Origin: an uncultured Bacteroidales bacterium
GTDB lineage: Bacteria; Bacteroidota; Bacteroidia; Bacteroidales; Paludibacteraceae
DNA length: 45,008 nucleotides
Assembly (NCBI GenBank): GCA_934667275.1
Contig: CAKULK010000017.1
Span: 1 to 45,008, forward strand
Reading direction: 5' to 3'
Positions 1-7,554 of this stretch are shown piece after piece. Numbering within the stretch: the stretch's first letter is position 1; each line of letters starts with the position of its first letter. The notes under the pieces were generated by a model. That model did no database searches and had not been told where the DNA came from. It saw only the letters and a program-made list of their open reading frames with translations. Both the position numbers and the translations under genes were made by a program.

Positions 1-575
1 ACAGATACTTCTCGCAAAAATAAATAATTATGCGCTTCTATAGCATACTCTCGTAGGCTCCTAACATCTGGGATAAATAGTTTTGGATTAAGATAAGCCC
101 ACTCTTTTAGTACAGGGAGCACTTTATCTTTAGGTTCTATATCTAATTGGGAAGTCGCCTCATATATAATACTATGGTTTTGGGTTGCATAACGCACCAT
201 CAAATGATAGTCTGCAGCCTGTGGATCGTCTTCGAATTCATAAGCAGGAAATTTGTATAATTGCGAAACTATACCGATATGTGAACCATTGGAGAACGCG
301 ACATCAATATGCTTTCCCATTGCCCAGCACAATAATTGTGGCAAACGTAATAAATTAGCCTCCAATATGACTGACCATTTCTTCATACGATGCTTCCCGA
401 CAATAGAAATAGACACATTAGGAATATCAGCCAACTCTTTTTTTGCAATTACAGACAATTTACCACGATTAAGCACCGTAATATACACATTATGCCCCCG
501 TTCTGAGAGCATTCCTATAAACGGTTTATAAAAATTCAGTTGTGGAATGTGCAGTATATCAATCCAAACGTTCAT
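1..575 (-). CDS. DUF354-like predicted glycosyltransferase, C-terminus cut by window edge
   Basis: Only the first 191 codons are visible; the frame stays open to base 1. The N-terminus (MNVWIDILHIPQLNFYKPF, then ERGHNVYIT and a basic residue) matches the pattern of DUF354 proteins, predicted GT-B-like glycosyltransferases: a WIDI strand, a proline, FxKP, and GHxVxIT. The start is the ATG at 575-573, 7 bp after the stop of the aminotransferase-like gene upstream, so it is probably the fourth visible gene of one polysaccharide operon. The substrate cannot be inferred. The family call rests on motif resemblance of the N-terminal Rossmann half; the nucleotide-sugar-binding half lies outside the window. 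Confidence 0.7.
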   Translation of the reverse strand, partial: MNVWIDILHIPQLNFYKPFIGMLSERGHNVYITVLNRGKLSVIAKKELADIPNVSISIVGKHRMKKWSVILEANLLRLPQLLCWAMGKHIDVAFSNGSHIGIVSQLYKFPAYEFEDDPQAADYHLMVRYATQNHSIIYEATSQLDIEPKDKVLPVLKEWAYLNPKLFIPDVRSLREYAIEAHNYLFLREVS

Positions 576-582
576 AATTATT

Positions 583-1602
583 CTATAAAGAGTATGTAGG
601 AACCATCAAGAGCTCCTTGGTTAGTTTTTCTGCTATGGGGCACGTACCACGCTTATACCCGAACTTCTCTGCCCAATCTATCGTATGGGCAAAATGCGTA
701 GCCGTTTCTATGCCATATCTCTTAAACCAACGTTTAAGAGCATCCACATCTTTCGTGTGTGCAACTAACATAAAAGCATTGTCTCCGACTATTGTTCCCT
801 GCACCATATCTTTCATTTGACTATTCCAATATGCAGCATTCTTTTGCTGTGTTACAATTTGAAAATCAATGTTTTTACGTTCGATATTGTATATAGCACG
901 AATGCCTTTTGACATTCTGCGCACATCTATCATACTATGATTTACCTCATTTCTTTTTTGTTTCAACCGATAGGTGATCATATCATAGATAACAGGTGCA
1001 TACAACACGGCTTTTATCCACAACTGCATCCACAACTTGGTTTCTTGCCATCTCGTATAGGAAGGCACACAGCGGTAAATCTGTTCTGTAGCACATTGCC
1101 AACGCCTGTTGTTCACAACAAGGATTCCTCCGTCCCCTATTGACGGCAACTTACCTTGCCCTATACTATACACCGCAAAGTCTCCTTCTGTATGAACTTT
1201 GCCGCCTGCATGCGCACAATCCTCTATGATAGGAACATCCTTAATAATCTCCCGTATGGATGTTATATCATTCTCTATTCCAAACAGATGTGTAACAATC
1301 AGAGCATCAATATCCTGTGATTTTTTATACAAATCCTGTTTATCCAATTGCAACATATCCGTCACATCAATAAACACAGGTTTGCAACCGGCTTGCACTA
1401 CAGCCTCTGTAACGGTATGGCAGTTGTATGCCATTACTCCGACCTTACTATTCTCCTTTAATCCCAAAGCCTGCAAGGCTATCAAAAGCCCTGTGCGTGC
1501 ATGGTTAAGCAGAAACTCATTGCTCTGCGGAATATAGGGTTTACCACACACAAACAGCCACTGTCTGCGTAATGAAAATGATATGTTAATTCGCGGAAAC
1601 AT
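583..1602 (-). CDS. DegT/DnrJ/EryC1/StrS-family PLP-dependent aminotransferase-like protein
   Basis: A 339-residue protein of the sugar aminotransferase fold (type I PLP). Residues 127-132 read EDCAHA, where D128 should contact the pyridine nitrogen, and K151 in GQGKLPSIGDGG sits where the Schiff-base lysine lies. The C-terminus carries a version of the family's CPxAExL...PTY signature. These enzymes usually make amino sugars on nucleotide carriers for O-antigen or capsule; a few act as dehydratases. The surrounding glycosyltransferase and FemAB-like genes support a role in surface polysaccharide synthesis. It starts 3 bp after the stop of the glycosyltransferase gene and ends 7 bp before the DUF354-like gene. 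It is somewhat shorter than typical (about 370-390), mainly at the N-terminus. Confidence 0.85.
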   Translation of the reverse strand: MFPRINISFSLRRQWLFVCGKPYIPQSNEFLLNHARTGLLIALQALGLKENSKVGVMAYNCHTVTEAVVQAGCKPVFIDVTDMLQLDKQDLYKKSQDIDALIVTHLFGIENDITSIREIIKDVPIIEDCAHAGGKVHTEGDFAVYSIGQGKLPSIGDGGILVVNNRRWQCATEQIYRCVPSYTRWQETKLWMQLWIKAVLYAPVIYDMITYRLKQKRNEVNHSMIDVRRMSKGIRAIYNIERKNIDFQIVTQQKNAAYWNSQMKDMVQGTIVGDNAFMLVAHTKDVDALKRWFKRYGIETATHFAHTIDWAEKFGYKRGTCPIAEKLTKELLMVPTYSL

Positions 1603-1605
1603 AAC

Positions 1606-2644
1606 TTATATAATACCCAACCTGCGCATAGATGCCATAGGAGTCCCGTATTGCTCCCAATAGGCTTTTGCCCCACGTTCCAATTGTTTCCGATATGTGG
1701 GATGTTGCACTATGTACAACAAAGCCTCTCTCATTGCAGATGGCGTATTCTCCACAAAATGAATATGCTGCCCATGTACCAAAGGTGCGGGCAAATCATT
1801 CGATAAAGGTGTACTGATAATGCATTTGCCCAATGCCAAGTACTCTCCCAATTTCCAACCATGACAATTCCAATATGCAGGCGTATTGAACACACACATG
1901 GATTCCTTTGTTTTCTTTAGCCATTGCAACAAAGGCTGTCCTGAGGTCAGATAGTTTTGAAATGTGTGAGCAACAGACTTACTTCGTTTGGTGGGTACCA
2001 ATCCGCCCTCAAACTGCAAATTCGGGATGCCACGACAGGCATTCATAAAATTCACTCTTGCTTCATTTACTTCTTTTCCGATACCAGCAACCTCACTATT
2101 GTGCCATAATGTACTGAGCATAAATACATAGTTGTCTCGGACATCACCCTCTTTAGAATACAAATAACAATCATAAGGCAATCTGCGCAGTTGCTTGATT
2201 GCCCGTTTGATGGGGCGTAAGCAGTTGGGCTGCACGTGATAGTGCAACATTGTAAGATCACTTATCACCCGATATGGAGTTTCAAAGAGCGACCAATAAC
2301 AAACACCAAAAGATGGGCACAATGGTACTACTTTGGGGTATATGGCGGCAGGAAACTCCCGATAACGTACATTGATTTGTCCGTAAATGTCACACCATTC
2401 GTATATATTTTGTTTGATATTATGCATATCATAAAGGTCTAAAGCATACTTGGTTTGAACTCCGTCTCTATCTATAATAAAAAGCAAATACACCTCGAAT
2501 ATCTCGAATGGCATGGGGGGGGGTAAAATCAAACGGCTTCGCAGAGTAAATAATATTTTCTTTACCAAATACCTGTTCCAATCCTAACAGATAAAAACCG
2601 CTATAGTAAATATCCACCGAGGGATGTACGTACACTTTAGTCAT
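1606..2644 (-). CDS. glycosyltransferase-like protein, reading frame broken at a run of nine C
   Basis: Two frames join into one protein. From the ATG at 2644 a frame reads MTKVYVHPSVDIYYSGFYLL and on to PFDFTPP, then runs through nine C (2523-2515) and stops at a TAG at 2470-2468, giving 59 residues. One frame over, an open frame continues from the tract to 1606 with YEWCDIYGQIN and a GT-B-like C-terminal half (GWKLGEYLALGKCIIST, the sort of segment that binds the sugar nucleotide). With eight or eleven C the two join into one product; with eight it would be 345 residues. The 5' frame begins 9 bp after the FemAB-like stop and the 3' frame ends 3 bp before the aminotransferase start, so the gene keeps its operon place. 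It may be phase-variable, a recent pseudogene, or a sequencing error. Confidence 0.7.
2515..2523. repeat. homopolymeric tract (G9 on +, C9 in the coding strand)
   Basis: Nine consecutive G on the plus strand inside the glycosyltransferase reading frame, about 40 codons after its ATG. I saw no comparable G/C run elsewhere in the window. Loss of one base or gain of two would restore the full-length frame, which is the arrangement of slipped-strand contingency loci. Confidence 0.9.
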
Positions 2645-2653
2645 TGCTATTGA

Positions 2654-3661
2654 TTATTTACGCATCTTGAGAATCTTCACACCCAACACGCCACACTTAT
2701 ACAGCCACGGTTTCAGTACACACAAGAAGCGTCCGTGTTCCACTAACTTTCCGCCAAATTCTGCTTTAAAATCCCGTACTCCGTAGGGCTTGTCAGGTAC
2801 ACCTGCACCCATCAAATCGAATCGCGGATAGTTGTGGGTGGCGGCATATTCCATTCCATACCACGTAGCAACCGATGAGGGACGAATGCCTTTATGGTAA
2901 TTATCATTGCCGCAAACAAACCACTCGTAAAGTGCTTTGTTTGGCAAACTGACACAGATAGTACCACCAATAATATTCCCCTCAAATGCCACCAAAAGGA
3001 ACTTGGCATTTGGCATTTTGTATAATTTCTCAAAGAACTCTATTGAGAATAGTGGCGTTTTTACTTTATCACGATACAACTCGGACAATACAACATAGCA
3101 CTCCCGCACCTGCTCTATTGTCGGGCTTTCAACCATGGTCGCGCCATCCCTGATGGAAAGGCGAATATATTTCCAGCGATGTTTGCCGATGTTGGCTTGG
3201 GCGGTTTCCAATGAGGAAGTATCTATATGGAAATTCAGATGGGGTTGGTAGGAAAAACCTTGAGCGCGGAATATATCTTTCCAACGAGAATAGTCATTGA
3301 AATTGCGGGTCTCGATGTAGATGGCTTGCTTGGATAATTCACTGCGAACCGTCTGCAACAAAGCAGACAATGCCTCGCTGCTGATGGCATCATCCAACAA
3401 AGGACCTCCGATAATTATGGCACGGCGGGTAAAGAACTGCTTGATGGCGTTTTGCTCTTGCGTGATATAACTGACAACAATACCAGCAAGTAGCCCGTTT
3501 TCGCTCACGCCAAAAACGAAAGGCTGCATCTCATTGGGCAGTTGGCTATAAAACGTATAAGCCTCTGGTGTTTGAAACCATGTAGCCGTATCTGCCTTTT
3601 GCACCAATGTATTCCATTGCGAGACATCTATTTCTTTATATGAGCGATATGTTATTGTCAT
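2654..3661 (-). CDS. FemAB/GNAT-like protein (peptidoglycan bridge or polysaccharide acyl-transfer family)
   Basis: A 335-residue protein with two GNAT-like halves. The second half contains the segment KFLLVAFEGNIIGGTICVS and the ending YGVRDFKAEFGG, typical of FemAB/FemX-like and Acetyltransf_6 proteins in polysaccharide clusters. Such proteins move an acyl or aminoacyl group onto a cell-wall or sugar substrate. It heads the visible polysaccharide operon, 9 bp before the ATG of the broken glycosyltransferase. No TAnnTTTG box was found directly upstream, so the promoter may be atypical. The exact donor and acceptor are unknown. Confidence 0.75.
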   Translation of the reverse strand: MTITYRSYKEIDVSQWNTLVQKADTATWFQTPEAYTFYSQLPNEMQPFVFGVSENGLLAGIVVSYITQEQNAIKQFFTRRAIIIGGPLLDDAISSEALSALLQTVRSELSKQAIYIETRNFNDYSRWKDIFRAQGFSYQPHLNFHIDTSSLETAQANIGKHRWKYIRLSIRDGATMVESPTIEQVRECYVVLSELYRDKVKTPLFSIEFFEKLYKMPNAKFLLVAFEGNIIGGTICVSLPNKALYEWFVCGNDNYHKGIRPSSVATWYGMEYAATHNYPRFDLMGAGVPDKPYGVRDFKAEFGGKLVEHGRFLCVLKPWLYKCGVLGVKILKMRK

Positions 3662-3728
3662 AATTCGATAGTTGCATACTATTTCTACTTACAATTCCTG
3701 AAATCTACCAATAATATAGTAAGAAACA

Positions 3729-3871
3729 AGCACCAAATCCCATATAGTCGTCCTGCATCAATGATATTACATACATCACCATAAAGATTTTGCAGACGTG
3801 TCTGCAAAATCTCACTCTCTGCACCTCGCTGCTGTTGTGACAAGTGTTTATGTGTGGTTAATATTTGACAT
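3729..3871 (-). pseudogene. truncated 5' relic of a second yhcG copy
   Basis: This stretch aligns with the first ~48 codons of the intact nuclease gene (5424-5281), including the start region, the glutamine run and one palindrome (3785-3812). Two bases are missing after the fifth codon compared with the intact copy, so translation from the ATG at 3871-3869 stops at codon 8 (TAA). Homology fades near 3729. It is the truncated end of a tandem duplication whose other gene, the small DUF6922-like ORF, is still open. Confidence 0.85.
3785..3812. repeat. 28-bp palindromic element, copy 3 (one central mismatch)
   Basis: Two 13-nt arms, AGATTTTGCAGAC and GTCTGCAAAATCT, flank a central GT where the other copies have GC. 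Located in the yhcG relic at the position equivalent to copy 1 at 5336. Confidence 0.95.
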
Positions 3872-3922
3872 TTATTATAGAAATATATTTATATGAAAGT
3901 TTGGTGCCCTGATGACAATATC

Positions 3923-4186
3923 TCAATGTGCATACTTGCTAAGTAGTATAGAATAGAAATTACGTATTTCGGGGTAATAGTTCCCCACTTGGCGCGGAGT
4001 GGCACTGAAGAATACCTCTGCTACACGCTGCGGGGTAAGGACTTTCAATAAAGTGCGATAGTCGTCCAATGTGCCGTCGTTTAGCACCCGTTCCACCAGA
4101 AACGCATCGGAAATATCCTCCTTCTTGTCAGCAGGAGTGTACCAAAACAAATCAGCATGTTGCTTTATAAACGCAGACCTTGTCAT
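3923..4186 (-). CDS. small DUF6922-like protein, duplicate copy B
   Basis: An 87-residue protein nearly identical to the one at 5476-5745. It has the pattern LFWYTPADKKEDISD, then VERVLNDGTLDDY, then NYYPEIRNF near the end. I chose the ATG at 4186 over an in-frame ATG at 4252 because the promoter -7 box (4229-4222) lies between them and would be inside the longer frame. The pattern resembles DUF6922-type small proteins, which in Bacteroidota I recall often preceding AbiEii-type toxin genes; that link is recollection, not shown here. After the duplication this copy is followed only by a dead nuclease relic. Confidence 0.7.
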   Translation of the reverse strand: MTRSAFIKQHADLFWYTPADKKEDISDAFLVERVLNDGTLDDYRTLLKVLTPQRVAEVFFSATPRQVGNYYPEIRNFYSILLSKYAH

Positions 4187-4221
4187 ACACAAAACATGAT
4201 TTTCACTACCTCTTTCGCTTG

Positions 4222-4253
4222 CAAAGATACTCAAAAACTTCGGCATATACAAA
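4222..4253 (-). promoter_or_regulatory. Bacteroidota-type promoter of copy B
   Basis: On the minus strand TTTG (4253-4250), 20 bp, then TATCTTTG (4229-4222). It is the duplicated counterpart of 5773-5804, with the same spacing and the same -7 box. It predicts a leader of about 30 nt. Confidence 0.75.
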
Positions 4254-4344
4254 TTACTTGCCGTGCCAATCCAAAAGCCTGTATATGCCCCCCTAATATG
4301 ACTACGCGGTGAATCATCTTATCCCTCAATTACAGACTCCTTTG

Positions 4345-5424
4345 TTAAGACTCTTTTTTGTTACTCGCCTGCAATTCAAATATCTCTTTCTGCCGTTCAA
4401 TTTCTTGCCTTAGTTCTTCTTCGGAAGGTAGATACGTTTTGTACTTGGCGGCAAATAATTGTTCATTGCCATTCAAAATAGAATACCGTGCTATGTCCTT
4501 GCTCGTTTCCGAACACAATACAATACCAATAGTCGGATTGTCACCCTCTGTTCGCTTCAACTCATCAAACATACGAACATACATATCCATTTGCCCAACA
4601 TCTTGGTGAGTGATGGCTCCCACTTTAAGGTCAATCAGCACATAGCACTTTAATACTACATTATAAAACACCAAATCAATGTAGTAATCTTGTGTATCCG
4701 TTCTTACAAGTTGCTGACGTCCGATAAAAGCAAATCCCCTACCGAGTTCCATAATGAACTCTTGCAAATGGCTGATAATGGCGGATTCCAATTCGCCTTC
4801 AGAAAAAGAGTACTCCTGCTTCAAACCTAAGAACTCCGTGACTATCGGACTTTTCAGCATTTCCAATCGACATGGCTGTTCCTTCTCTGAAGGTAAAGAG
4901 GGCTGTACAAAGTGCCGTTCATAATACTGGGTAGCAATGTTCCTGTCTAATGTTCGCACACTCCACATTTGAGACGAAGCGGTTTCCAAGTACCATCGAC
5001 GCGCCGTTTCGTCTTCTACACGGAGCGAAGTCATAATATGAGACCATGTGAGATTTTGCAGACGCGTCTGCAAAATCTTCAAATCATTGACTGTCAAAAA
5101 GAAAGAACGATAATAAGCCAAAGAACGTGCACTAAATCCCCTGCCATAATGCAAGGTCAGCAATTCTGATAACTGAGCAATGATTCTCTTGCCATATTCT
5201 GCACGCTCATTACCATGCTGTTCCTCTTCTACTATCCTTCGCCCAATATTCCAATTGGTTTCAATAAGTGCGTGATTAATGGCACTACAAGCCCGTAGTC
5301 TGCCCGAATCAATAATACCACAGACATCACTATAAAGATTTTGCAGACGCGTCTGCAAAATCTCACTCTCTGCACCTTGCTGCTGTTGTGACAAGTGTTT
5401 ATGTGTGGGGTTAATATTTGACAT
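4345..5424 (-). CDS. yhcG: YhcG/DUF1016 family PD-(D/E)XK nuclease
   Basis: A 359-residue protein with the DUF1016 N-terminal domain (residues ~30-170, including TWSHI and WSVRTLDRNI) and a C-terminal PD-(D/E)XK nuclease domain (~200-345). The catalytic signature is visible as YYIDLVFYN followed by VLIDLKVG, giving the D...(D/E)xK triad. The biochemical role of the family is poorly known; nuclease activity on structured or invading DNA is plausible. The peptide ILQTRLQNL occurs twice (residues 22-30 and 117-125), each time encoded by an identical 28-bp palindrome. The gene follows the small ORF by 51 bp under one promoter. The N-terminal extension carrying the first copy looks added. Confidence 0.88.
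   Translation of the reverse strand: MSNINPTHKHLSQQQQGAESEILQTRLQNLYSDVCGIIDSGRLRACSAINHALIETNWNIGRRIVEEEQHGNERAEYGKRIIAQLSELLTLHYGRGFSARSLAYYRSFFLTVNDLKILQTRLQNLTWSHIMTSLRVEDETARRWYLETASSQMWSVRTLDRNIATQYYERHFVQPSLPSEKEQPCRLEMLKSPIVTEFLGLKQEYSFSEGELESAIISHLQEFIMELGRGFAFIGRQQLVRTDTQDYYIDLVFYNVVLKCYVLIDLKVGAITHQDVGQMDMYVRMFDELKRTEGDNPTIGIVLCSETSKDIARYSILNGNEQLFAAKYKTYLPSEEELRQEIERQKEIFELQASNKKES
5051..5078. repeat. 28-bp perfect palindrome, copy 2, inside yhcG
   Basis: Perfect palindrome with half-site AGATTTTGCAGACG. It is in frame and encodes ILQTRLQN(L) just before the conserved TWSH segment of DUF1016. Identical in all 28 bases to copy 1. Confidence 0.97.
5336..5363. repeat. 28-bp perfect palindrome, copy 1, inside yhcG
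   Basis: Perfect palindrome with half-site AGATTTTGCAGACG, near the 5' end of yhcG, in the same reading frame as copy 2 and so encoding the same nonapeptide. Confidence 0.97.
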
Positions 5425-5475
5425 TTATTATAGAAATATATTTATATGAAAGTTTGGTACCCTGATGACAATATC

Positions 5476-5745
5476 TCAATGTGCATACTTGCTAAGTAGT
5501 ATCGAAAAGAAGTTACGTATCTCAGGGTAATAGTTCCCCACTTGACGCGGAGTGGCACTGAAGAATACCTCTGCTACACGCTGAGGGGTAAGGACTTCTA
5601 ACAATGTGTGATAGTCATCCAAGGTACCATCATTCAGCACTCGTTCTACCAAGAGCGCGTCGGAAATATCCTCTTTCTTGTCGGCTGGAGTGTACCAAAA
5701 GAGGTTGGAATGCTGTTTTATGAATGTTGAGCGTGTCATACACAT
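5476..5745 (-). CDS. small DUF6922-like protein, copy A
   Basis: An 89-residue soluble protein with no signal peptide or membrane segment. It resembles DUF6922-type proteins by the pattern LFWY...ISDALLVERVLNDGTLDDY...NYYPEIRNFFSI. It starts 27 bp after the -7 box of its own promoter and precedes yhcG by 51 bp, forming a two-gene transcription unit. It could be a regulatory or antitoxin-like partner of the nuclease; nothing in its sequence proves this. An alternative start two codons in is possible. Confidence 0.72.
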   Translation of the reverse strand: MCMTRSTFIKQHSNLFWYTPADKKEDISDALLVERVLNDGTLDDYHTLLEVLTPQRVAEVFFSATPRQVGNYYPEIRNFFSILLSKYAH

Positions 5746-5772
5746 ATTCTTTCAATATCCTCTCATTCGCGA

Positions 5773-5804
5773 CAAAGATACACAAAATATTTGATATATA
5801 CAAA
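5773..5804 (-). promoter_or_regulatory. Bacteroidota-type promoter of the small ORF-yhcG unit
   Basis: TTTG (5804-5801), 20 bp, TATCTTTG (5780-5773) on the minus strand, with transcription expected to begin near 5767. Confidence 0.8.
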
Positions 5805-5828
5805 TTTACATAATTAGTTGTTTATATT

Positions 5829-7541
5829 TTACTCGAAGACTGCATAGTAGGTGATATGGTTGGTGACGGTGATACCTGCAGGGTCGGTGAAGAGGTCGGC
5901 AGGCAGGACGAATGGATCACAATAGTCCGCCTGTTTTGTCCAGCCGATGAACCGTGTGCCGATGCACGGGGTGACGGTGGCAGTGGGCAGTTGCAACGCT
6001 TCGCCCTGGTGCATATAGACACGACTCTCAATAGTCTCTCCGTCCACTACCCAACTGACGGTATAGCCCAAGAAAACGTCCTTATAGGTAAGCGAAATGA
6101 CACCGTTCTCTTCGCGGATGTTCTTGAGCGGTTTGTCGGATATTTTTCTCCACGAGGTGACATAATTCGTACCGGGGAATGGATCGCGTGCATCGCCAAT
6201 ATAGGTTGTATATCCGCTGGCGGACTCAATGGTATAGCGTGGGTAGCCGGCTACATTATTGGGCGTGTTGGCTGCCCATGCCTGTTCGCTATAATTCACA
6301 TACCAAACGAGTAAGCCGTGTCCGGGGAGATATTTGTCCCAACCTTTCTGTTGGCGGTTTTCAATATAGTAGTTAAGTTCCTCTGTATCTGCGGACTGTA
6401 AGGCTCCTGCTGCATTGATTTGGTAGGCTTGATATTGGTCGGTGCCTGCTGCGTAGAGGGTTAGTTCTTGCCCGTCATTCCTCGGATTGATTGGGGAGGT
6501 CCAACCAAAGAAATACTTCTCGAAGGCACTATAATTGGGCGGGCAACAGCCATCGCCGTTGTAACTGCCGCTATCCATAATATCCCAGTCGCGGGGTGTG
6601 CGTTTGTTGGAATAGTTGCTGCCATATTTGGTGTCGTAGAAGTCGGGCAAGCCCAATACATGGCTGAACTCGTGACAGAGGGTTCCGATACCGTTTCTAT
6701 CGCCCGATTGCCCGTTTAGTTCACCTGAGCAAGCATAGTTCTCAATCAACAGCCCGTCTATTTTGCACTCATCAAGAGAGTAGGTGCAGTTGCCATAGTG
6801 GCGTGCAGAAGACAAATTCCAATTGTGCGGCCAAATAGTTTTGTCAAGATTGCTATCCGCCTCACCTTTTCCGGCATAGATGATATAGACAAAGTCAATT
6901 TCGCTATCGTGGTCGTTGTCATATTGGGTAAAATCCACATTGAATTGAGTTTTTGCCAACTTGCAGGCCTCAACTACCATGTCTCCGGGGTAGAGGTCGT
7001 TGCCTTCTTCATCATTGGAGCCGTAGTAGGATGCTTGTTTGGTGAGGGTGACCGGTCCGACAACATCAAACACGGGCTTGTAACGTCCATTGGATTGGTC
7101 GGTGAAGTATTGGCGTGCCGAGCCATACGCGCTGCCATAGGTGTAGTTGATGGCATTCATCATAGAGTCCATCTGGGCACGCGTATTGGAGGGCTGATAT
7201 TTGGTGTCGGCGTAGTTGACAAGGATAAACAACCCGCGCGGGGCGAGGTTGATGCCTCCAACTCTGCGGCGGACTGCGCGCGGAGCCTTGGCACGTCTGG
7301 CGTGGATAGACTCGGCAGAGGGCTGTGCTTCGACTACATGCCAATAGCCGTTGCTGTCTTTTTCGATAATATCGCCGCTGAGGTTGGTGTAGAAGTGGTA
7401 GGTCTCATCGCCGTTCAGACGCACTTGCAGGGTGCTGCCATCGGGTTGCGTCATGGTTTGCCAACCAGGGTAGGCGGGGATGGCGTATATGGAGAAAGAG
7501 AACAAAAGGGCGGTTAGTAGTAAACCTGTTCGTTGGTTCAT
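5829..7541 (-). CDS. secreted M6-family metalloprotease with C-terminal InlB/Listeria-Bacteroides repeat
   Basis: A 570-residue exported protein: signal peptide at residues 1-20, an M6-like peptidase domain (~100-380), and a C-terminal InlB-type repeat (~500-570, with TRFIGWTKQ). The zinc motif HEFSHVLGLPD (H290, E291, H294, D300) is complete, so the enzyme should be active. A basic stretch RRRVGG (91-96) just before the mature domain may be a processing site. It probably hydrolyses extracellular protein. The gene starts 13 bp after the stop of the InlB-repeat gene at 7555-8406, so the two are likely co-transcribed from the promoter at 8461-8492. No T9SS tail is visible, and the export route beyond Sec is unclear. 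Confidence 0.88.
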   Translation of the reverse strand: MNQRTGLLLTALLFSFSIYAIPAYPGWQTMTQPDGSTLQVRLNGDETYHFYTNLSGDIIEKDSNGYWHVVEAQPSAESIHARRAKAPRAVRRRVGGINLAPRGLFILVNYADTKYQPSNTRAQMDSMMNAINYTYGSAYGSARQYFTDQSNGRYKPVFDVVGPVTLTKQASYYGSNDEEGNDLYPGDMVVEACKLAKTQFNVDFTQYDNDHDSEIDFVYIIYAGKGEADSNLDKTIWPHNWNLSSARHYGNCTYSLDECKIDGLLIENYACSGELNGQSGDRNGIGTLCHEFSHVLGLPDFYDTKYGSNYSNKRTPRDWDIMDSGSYNGDGCCPPNYSAFEKYFFGWTSPINPRNDGQELTLYAAGTDQYQAYQINAAGALQSADTEELNYYIENRQQKGWDKYLPGHGLLVWYVNYSEQAWAANTPNNVAGYPRYTIESASGYTTYIGDARDPFPGTNYVTSWRKISDKPLKNIREENGVISLTYKDVFLGYTVSWVVDGETIESRVYMHQGEALQLPTATVTPCIGTRFIGWTKQADYCDPFVLPADLFTDPAGITVTNHITYYAVFE

Positions 7542-7554
7542 AGCAGTTGTATGA

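Larger units (their letters stand above)
3729..5804. repeat. tandem duplication of a two-gene cassette (small ORF + yhcG)
   Basis: Unit A spans about 5804-5281 and unit B about 4253-3729, both on the minus strand. Each holds the same promoter, small ORF, spacer and start of yhcG. Unit A continues into an intact yhcG (to 4345); unit B loses homology after about 48 codons. Divergence in the small ORF is a scatter of substitutions, with conservation strongest in its C-terminal half, so the duplication is not fresh. Confidence 0.85.

Noticed and set aside
253..531. Plus-strand open frame of 92 codons at the left end
   Set aside because: Lies opposite the DUF354-like gene, which has clear family motifs and operon spacing.
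4187..4252. Upstream start extending small ORF B by 22 residues
   Set aside because: The extension covers the -7 box, and copy A has no equivalent extension.
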